Below, in pieces: positions 1 to 4,074 of a stretch of 6,414 nt of DNA (its first letter is position 1; each line of letters starts with the position of its first letter). A model generated the notes under the pieces. It was not told where the DNA came from. It ran no database searches and saw only the letters and a list, made by a program, of their open reading frames with translations. The stretch comes from Flavobacteriales bacterium (GTDB lineage: Bacteria > Bacteroidota > Bacteroidia > Flavobacteriales_D > Crocinitomicaceae), in the NCBI GenBank assembly GCA_947458985.1, contig CANHBA010000127.1, forward strand, positions 1 through 6,414, written 5' to 3'. Made by a program: the position numbers and the translations under genes.

Positions 1-1
1 A

Positions 2-1603
2 ATAGACAACCCAAATTTCAAATTTCATTTAGGTGTTGTGCACGGCGGTGCATCAAGCGGCTGTCGCTATGGGTACTTCAGTGATTTTGCAGCTGCACAA
101 TATCAAATCACCGTGAACGACCAAACTTTTTGCGTTGGAGAACCTATCCTACTTAGCACCAACACCTTAACCGGAGCCACTTACAATTGGTCCGGACCTA
201 ACAACTTGAGCTCCAACGGGCCACAAATTCAGATTCCACAGGCACAACTATCTGATGCGGGCACCTATGCTATTTCAGGATTTCTTCCCGGGACCTGTCC
301 CATTTTACCGGACACCATAGACATCATCGTCAATGCCAATCCGGGCGCACCAAATATCCTCACAAACGGACCAGTTTGCGCTGGCGACTCCTTAATTTTC
401 TTTACGAATACAAATGCAGCGCAATATTTTTGGACCTTAGGATCTACCACAAGTAATCAAGATTCGTTAGCTGTTGTTGTGAATCCGGGCTTGTACAACG
501 CCCAACTCAGCATCATCGACACCAATGGCTGCGCCTCGCCTCCAAATACAATTACAAGTGCTGTCTTTGCCAATCCAACCATCAACTATACCGGACCCAC
601 AAGTGTTTGCGGACCTATCGTCAATTTCAACGCAACAATAGGACTTGATCCACAAGATCCCTTGAATCAATTAGTCTGGATGCAAAACAATCAAGCCATC
701 GGAACAGGTAATCCTTATGCTTTTGACCTGCAATCCAACAACGGGAGTATGGAAACCTTTACGGTTGCGATAACAAGTGATTTAGGTTGCACCGCTAGCG
801 ATACCTTTCAAGTGAGCTTTCATCCATATCCGAGTGTTGCCTTTGAGGTCAATCCGCTGTGCGACGGACAAACCGTCAATTTCACGAACCAAAGCACTTG
901 GACTGGTACTCCTATCAATGGCACTTCTATTCAGGCAACTTTTCAGCCCGGTGATGGTCAAACGCTAAATAATATTTCTAGCAGTTATACGTATAATCAG
1001 AGTGGCACCTACCCAGCAAGCCTCATCTTAGAGAGTTCAGCTGGCTGTAGCGATACCAGTACGCAAACTTTTCAACTGGTGGCTGTTCCGCAAATCACAC
1101 TCAATAGCCAAGATACCTGTGGGCAAGTGGCTACTTTTCAAGCGCTTTTTGATGTGCAAGCAACTGCCATTCAGAATTTTGAATGGACCATCAACAATGA
1201 AAGCTATAATCAAAACCCATTAACACTCACTTTTGGGCAGGCGGGGAATATTCCTTATACATTTACCCTAAACCTCACAAATAGTTGTTCTTATAGCAGT
1301 TCAGGTACAATAGCTATCATTCCATCCGTTACCCTTCAGAGCTTGATTTTCCCGAATATCATTTCAACTCAGAGCAATTCAGCTAACCACCAATGGAAGA
1401 TAGATTCTCTTTATGAAAATTGCGCAAGTTTTGAGCTCAAAATCCTCAACCGCTGGGGGCAAGTTATTTTCTCAACGAATTCAGCTCAAAAAGCTTTTGA
1501 AGGAATCAATGACAACGGCGAAACACTTCCTGAAGGGATTTATTTCTATCTATTCACAAGTGGCGAGGAGAAAAGACAAGGCTTTATTCATGTGGTCCAT
1601 TAA
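2..1603 (+). CDS. Partial T9SS-secreted multi-domain Ig/PKD protein with CHU_C-like C-terminal domain (5' end off the window)
   Basis: The frame is open from the first complete codon at position 2 to the TAA at 1601-1603, giving 533 visible residues; a GTG at 38 is in frame but nothing marks it as the start, so the gene almost surely begins upstream. About 35 residues of an unrecognised domain are followed by five beta-sandwich-like modules of roughly 80 residues. Each module is bracketed by a Cys pair (visible residues 44/99, 126/177, 203/263, 287/349, 373/429). The fourth is the clearest PKD domain, with FQPGDGQ, then SYTY, SGTYPASL and AGCSDT. Residues from about 445 form a CHU_C/type-B T9SS sorting domain: FPNIIS, then LKILNRWGQVIFST (NRWG at 483-486), PEGIYFYLF and a C-terminal GFIHVVH. 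Known of the family: such proteins cross the outer membrane through the type IX system and are surface-bound or released, often as adhesins. Function and ligand are not visible here. The NGDG motif normal at the domain entry is absent. Confidence 0.9.
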   Translation: MDNPNFKFHLGVVHGGASSGCRYGYFSDFAAAQYQITVNDQTFCVGEPILLSTNTLTGATYNWSGPNNLSSNGPQIQIPQAQLSDAGTYAISGFLPGTCPILPDTIDIIVNANPGAPNILTNGPVCAGDSLIFFTNTNAAQYFWTLGSTTSNQDSLAVVVNPGLYNAQLSIIDTNGCASPPNTITSAVFANPTINYTGPTSVCGPIVNFNATIGLDPQDPLNQLVWMQNNQAIGTGNPYAFDLQSNNGSMETFTVAITSDLGCTASDTFQVSFHPYPSVAFEVNPLCDGQTVNFTNQSTWTGTPINGTSIQATFQPGDGQTLNNISSSYTYNQSGTYPASLILESSAGCSDTSTQTFQLVAVPQITLNSQDTCGQVATFQALFDVQATAIQNFEWTINNESYNQNPLTLTFGQAGNIPYTFTLNLTNSCSYSSSGTIAIIPSVTLQSLIFPNIISTQSNSANHQWKIDSLYENCASFELKILNRWGQVIFSTNSAQKAFEGINDNGETLPEGIYFYLFTSGEEKRQGFIHVVH

Positions 1604-1610
1604 GAACCTG

Positions 1611-1618
1611 TAAATTTG
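1611..1618 (+). promoter_or_regulatory. Bacteroidota -7 promoter element (TAAATTTG) for mnmA
   Basis: TAAATTTG matches the phylum's -7 consensus TAnnTTTG exactly and lies between the upstream stop codon and mnmA, ending 4 bases before the ATG. If transcription starts at the usual distance, the mRNA would begin at or next to the start codon, that is, be leaderless. No clear TTG/TTTG -33 element is seen at the usual 17-23 base spacing. The -7 match is direct; promoter activity is inferred. Read-through from the upstream gene is also possible because no terminator separates the two. Confidence 0.55.
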
Positions 1619-1622
1619 TGGC

Positions 1623-2798
1623 ATGAAACGCGTTGTAGTAGGACTTTCTGGCGGAGTAGACTCCAGTGTTGCGGCACTTTTGCTGCAACAGCAAGGATAT
1701 GAAGTCATTGGCATGTTCATGCGCAATTGGCACGACCAAAGCGTTACGCTCTCAGACGAATGCCCTTGGATAGATGACTCCAACGATGCTTTACTCATTG
1801 CCCAACAGCTCGGCATTCCTTTTCAAGTCATCGATCTTTCTGAACAATACAAAGAACGCATCGTCAACTATATGTTTGCCGAGTACCAAGCCGGCCGAAC
1901 ACCCAACCCAGATGTACTTTGCAACAGAGAAATCAAATTTGATGTTTTTTTAAAAGCTGCCCTCGATTTAGGTGCAGACTACGTAGCAACCGGACACTAT
2001 TGCCAACGCACAGAGAATCAAGACGGCAGCTTCAGTTTGCTAGCTGGCGCCGACCCAGGTAAAGATCAGTCTTATTTTTTATGTCAACTGAGTCAAGGGC
2101 AACTTTCCAAAGCGTTGTTCCCGATTGGGCATTTGCAAAAGGCAGAAGTGCGCCAAATTGCCCAACAAAGCGGGCTCATCACCGCAGCCAAAAAAGATTC
2201 GCAAGGACTCTGTTTTGTGGGTAAAATTGCGCTTCCAACCTTTCTGCAACAACAATTAGCTCCAAAAGAAGGCCCCATCATTGAAGTAGCACCTGAGCTC
2301 CCCATTTTTGAAGCCTACAACGCATTGAATCCAAATATCAATACAATCGAAGCATTGGCCACACCATTTTCTTACACCCCAGCAGATGGCAAGCAAGTGA
2401 CCAAACACCAAGGTGCACATTACTACACCATCGGGCAGCGCAAAGGATTGCATATCGGCGGCAGGCCAGAACCCAGTTTTGTAATTGGCATCGACACCAT
2501 ACAAAATGTGGTCTATAGCGGACAAACCGAACAGCATCCGGGCCTCAACAGATGGGCTTTGAAATTAGATACCGAAAGTATTTCTTGGATTGTGCCTAGC
2601 CAGGTATTTGAACAGGAACATGTATTGGACTGCTTGGTGCGCATTCGTTACCGCCAGCCGTTGCAAGAAGCGCAACTCATTGAAAAAGAAGGAAACTACT
2701 ACATCCTATTCAAGCACAAACAAAAAGGCATCACTCCTGGGCAATTTGCAGCTTGGTACCTCGACAACGAACTCATCGGATCTGGGGTTATTGCATAA
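1623..2798 (+). CDS. mnmA: tRNA-specific 2-thiouridylase MnmA
   Basis: This cytoplasmic enzyme activates U34 of tRNA-Glu, -Gln and -Lys with ATP and inserts sulfur to make 2-thiouridine, the s2 part of mnm5s2U. The 391-residue product has all the landmarks: the N-type ATP pyrophosphatase loop SGGVDSS (9-15), NPDVLCNREIKF with the first catalytic cysteine C100, ATGHY (122-126), DQSYFLCQL (148-156), GLCFVG with the second catalytic cysteine C197, HYYTIGQRKGLHIGG (266-280), and the C-terminal barrel motifs RIRYRQP (340-346) and TPGQFAAWY (371-379). It is somewhat longer than the E. coli enzyme (368 residues, from memory). An insert of about 32 residues (223-254) sits before the KHQGAHYYT motif, a form I associate with Bacteroidota MnmA. 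The ATG at 1623 puts MKRVVVGLSGG at the N-terminus as expected. It follows the CHU_C protein gene by 19 bases, has no Shine-Dalgarno and ends at a hairpin terminator. Confidence 0.97.
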   Translation: MKRVVVGLSGGVDSSVAALLLQQQGYEVIGMFMRNWHDQSVTLSDECPWIDDSNDALLIAQQLGIPFQVIDLSEQYKERIVNYMFAEYQAGRTPNPDVLCNREIKFDVFLKAALDLGADYVATGHYCQRTENQDGSFSLLAGADPGKDQSYFLCQLSQGQLSKALFPIGHLQKAEVRQIAQQSGLITAAKKDSQGLCFVGKIALPTFLQQQLAPKEGPIIEVAPELPIFEAYNALNPNINTIEALATPFSYTPADGKQVTKHQGAHYYTIGQRKGLHIGGRPEPSFVIGIDTIQNVVYSGQTEQHPGLNRWALKLDTESISWIVPSQVFEQEHVLDCLVRIRYRQPLQEAQLIEKEGNYYILFKHKQKGITPGQFAAWYLDNELIGSGVIA

Positions 2799-2829
2799 AA
2801 AAAGGACCCTATTCGAGTCCTTCTTTTTG
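2799..2829. terminator. Bidirectional Rho-independent terminator between mnmA and the small minus-strand gene
   Basis: A perfect 6-bp stem (AAGGAC at 2802-2807 with GTCCTT at 2817-2822) closes a 9-base loop. On the plus strand it is followed by CTTTTTG, directly after the mnmA stop. On the minus strand it is followed by a longer T run (the complement of the A run at 2797-2803), so it can also end transcripts of the gene whose stop is at 2849. The stem is short but the placement is right for both genes. Confidence 0.75.
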
Positions 2830-2848
2830 TCTAACTATAAATCAACTA

Positions 2849-3040
2849 TTAGTTGAGAATAAGCGCAAAACCTTGTGGTTCTGTACTCAACTTTGCTTCT
2901 GTGTTGCGAATATTATCTAGTAAATCTGCAACTTCAAAAATATTTAATGGACTTTGGACACCCAATTCACGGTGCTGATCTAATTTCAATTTCGCTTGAC
3001 GAATTGATTTGCTGCGGAGAGATTGAATACTTGTGGTCAT
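2849..3040 (-). CDS. Probable small protein of unknown function (63 aa)
   Basis: An ATG at 3040 opens a 63-codon frame ending in TAA at 2851-2849. The product starts MTTSIQSLRSKSIRQAKLKL and ends QGFALILN. It is charged and soluble-looking, with no signal peptide, membrane segment or cysteine. Two stretches look helical, about residues 3-24 (basic, rich in K/R/Q) and 31-50 (NIFEVADLLDNIRNTEAKL). I do not recognise the family. Support for a real gene is contextual: the hairpin just past its stop is a good minus-strand terminator, a candidate promoter (TTTG, 17 bases, TAAATTTTG) lies 53 bases upstream of the ATG, and amino acid use is more protein-like than the overlapping plus-strand frame, which is rich in Leu and Cys. 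There is no Shine-Dalgarno, as is usual here. It could still be a chance frame. Confidence 0.55.
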   Translation of the reverse strand: MTTSIQSLRSKSIRQAKLKLDQHRELGVQSPLNIFEVADLLDNIRNTEAKLSTEPQGFALILN

Positions 3041-3092
3041 GTCGTTTGTTGTTGGTTTGGGCTTTCGTACGCTAAGAATTGTGCCAAGGTTT

Positions 3093-3122
3093 CAAAATTT
3101 AGTATTTTTTTAATGAAACAAA
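3093..3122 (-). promoter_or_regulatory. Candidate promoter for the small minus-strand gene
   Basis: Read on the minus strand, TTTG (3122-3119) is followed after 17 bases by TAAATTTTG (3101-3093). This resembles the Bacteroidota TTTG / TAnnTTTG pair but with one extra base inside the -7 element. Transcription from here would give a leader of roughly 45-50 bases before the ATG at 3040. The match is imperfect and the region is AT-rich, so chance is a real alternative. Confidence 0.35.
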
Positions 3123-3185
3123 GTAAGTGAAGTGTTTTATCCTTCTTATTATGAGAACTTTAAGCAATGTAAAGATTTATTGTAT

Positions 3186-3194
3186 TTATCCACA
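3186..3194 (+). other. Perfect DnaA-box consensus (TTATCCACA) in the divergent intergenic region
   Basis: The 9-mer equals the strict DnaA box and lies in the AT-rich 221-base gap between the small minus-strand gene and the lipoprotein gene. Two other sites begin with TTATC on the same strand (3137-3145 and 3233-3241) but diverge from the consensus in the last bases. One box does not make an origin; it could be a DnaA titration or regulatory site, or chance. Confidence 0.3.
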
Positions 3195-3249
3195 TTTATT
3201 TCTACGAACCCACCTTCAATTGTTTATAAACGTTATCAAACTACATCCT

Positions 3250-3257
3250 TATATTTG
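3250..3257 (+). promoter_or_regulatory. Bacteroidota -7 promoter element (TATATTTG) for the lipoprotein gene
   Basis: TATATTTG matches TAnnTTTG exactly and ends 4 bases before the GTG at 3262, the same spacing as the element before mnmA. It supports that GTG over in-frame codons further upstream and predicts a leaderless or near-leaderless transcript. A TTG at 3220-3222 is 27 bases upstream, farther than usual for a -33 element, so only the -7 element is convincing. Confidence 0.6.
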
Positions 3258-3261
3258 CAAC

Positions 3262-4029
3262 GTGAAATATCTATTCTTAGTCCTCCCCCTGTTTATTTGG
3301 TCTTGTAAAGAGCAAGTTGCCGAAGATGAACAAACTAATAGCGTCCAACAGCCAACCACCAAAGGCAAACAATCTTTGGCTACCTACGCAGATCGGATGG
3401 TGCGCGCCAAACTCGGTATTCAGGCCAATGAAAAGTTTGATTTAAAAATCTATCGCGCTCAACTCGATGCCGACGGCATTGAAGACGCCATCATAACAGT
3501 GAACCGCCTCGACTTTGCCATGAAAGAAGCCATGGCCTCACCCAATGCAGCCAAACGTGCCGAGCTCGGCTTTATGGGCAACTTCAACTACTTTTTCTTT
3601 TTTGACGGCAAACTAGACATGCTCTCCCCTCCTCTAGCCATTCCGTCTTCTCCTTTATTGCCACTTAGCGTCAATTTTGAGAACATCAGTTCTCCTGACT
3701 ACAAAGACATTTTAATTGACTTTCGGATACGCAATGCGAGCTACAAAGACTTTTATACGGTCAGCAACCATACCCCACGCCGCATCTTCCAATTCAAGAA
3801 TTTTGATGGCCTTGGCACTAACCTCACCGAAGCCTATCATTTTGAATATGGCGCGGGTTCTTATGGCATCCAAAAGAATATTTTTGTCATGGAAGGTCAA
3901 CTTGAAGCACTTCCTGCAGGTGCAGACAAGAACACTTTTGTGCCGAAAATCAAGCCCATTGAGAAAATCAAGTACACTTTCTTCTATCTCGAAAGTGAGG
4001 CCAAGTACGCTACCAAAGACGCCCAATAA
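3262..4029 (+). CDS. Lipoprotein of unknown function (255 aa)
   Basis: The reading frame is open from 3127, but the GTG at 3262 is the better start. It gives a compact lipoprotein signal, MKYLFLVLPLFIWSCKEQ, with the lipidated Cys at residue 15 (I-W-S-C, a slightly loose lipobox), and it follows a TATATTTG promoter element by 4 bases. Translation from 3127 would bury that signal about 45 residues in. After the Cys comes an acidic, Gln-rich linker (about 16-36), then a folded domain. Visible features are LKIYRAQLDADGIEDAIITV (61-80), whose DADGIED (69-75) resembles an acidic EF-hand-like or VCBS/FG-GAP loop, an aromatic NFNYFFFFDG run (107-116), and SSPDYKDILIDFRIRNAS (143-160). K-E after the Cys resembles the surface-export signal of Bacteroidota lipoproteins. 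I do not recognise the family. It is inferred to be envelope-anchored, possibly surface-exposed. It stands alone, divergent from the small gene and convergent with the TonB receptor gene. Confidence 0.85.
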   Translation: MKYLFLVLPLFIWSCKEQVAEDEQTNSVQQPTTKGKQSLATYADRMVRAKLGIQANEKFDLKIYRAQLDADGIEDAIITVNRLDFAMKEAMASPNAAKRAELGFMGNFNYFFFFDGKLDMLSPPLAIPSSPLLPLSVNFENISSPDYKDILIDFRIRNASYKDFYTVSNHTPRRIFQFKNFDGLGTNLTEAYHFEYGAGSYGIQKNIFVMEGQLEALPAGADKNTFVPKIKPIEKIKYTFFYLESEAKYATKDAQ

Positions 4030-4055
4030 AAAAGGCGGAGTAAACCCCGCCTTTT
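4030..4055. terminator. Bidirectional Rho-independent terminator between the lipoprotein and TonB receptor genes
   Basis: A perfect 9-bp inverted repeat (AAAAGGCGG at 4030-4038 with CCGCCTTTT at 4047-4055) has a GC-rich core, an 8-base loop and T runs on both strands. It begins immediately after the lipoprotein stop codon and lies 20 bases beyond the stop of the minus-strand receptor gene, so it can terminate both convergent transcripts. Confidence 0.88.
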
Positions 4056-4074
4056 CATTCTAAATTGAGAAAAC

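Noticed and set aside
1550..1816. 88-codon minus-strand frame across the mnmA start.
   Set aside because: It overlaps two well-supported plus-strand genes and the product is unlike any domain I recognise.
2875..3075. Plus-strand 66-codon frame opposite the small minus-strand gene.
   Set aside because: Its product is rich in Leu and Cys with no credible domain. It has no promoter of its own and starts just after the mnmA terminator. The minus-strand frame is better supported.
3071..3087. Sigma-54-like sequence on the minus strand (TTGGCAC, 5 bases, TTAG).
   Set aside because: The -24 half is good but the -12 half lacks the required GC at the right spacing, and a more ordinary -33/-7 pair lies just upstream.
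3127..3261. In-frame upstream extension of the lipoprotein gene (GTG at 3127 or ATG at 3151).
   Set aside because: It would place a clean lipoprotein signal peptide about 45 residues inside the protein. The segment is AT-rich with poor protein character, and the promoter element sits at 3250-3257, inside it.
3716..4063. 115-codon plus-strand frame overlapping the lipoprotein gene, and the 104-codon minus-strand frame at 3712-4026.
   Set aside because: Both are shadows of the lipoprotein gene in other frames, with no recognisable domains or promoters. The plus-strand one runs through the terminator hairpin.
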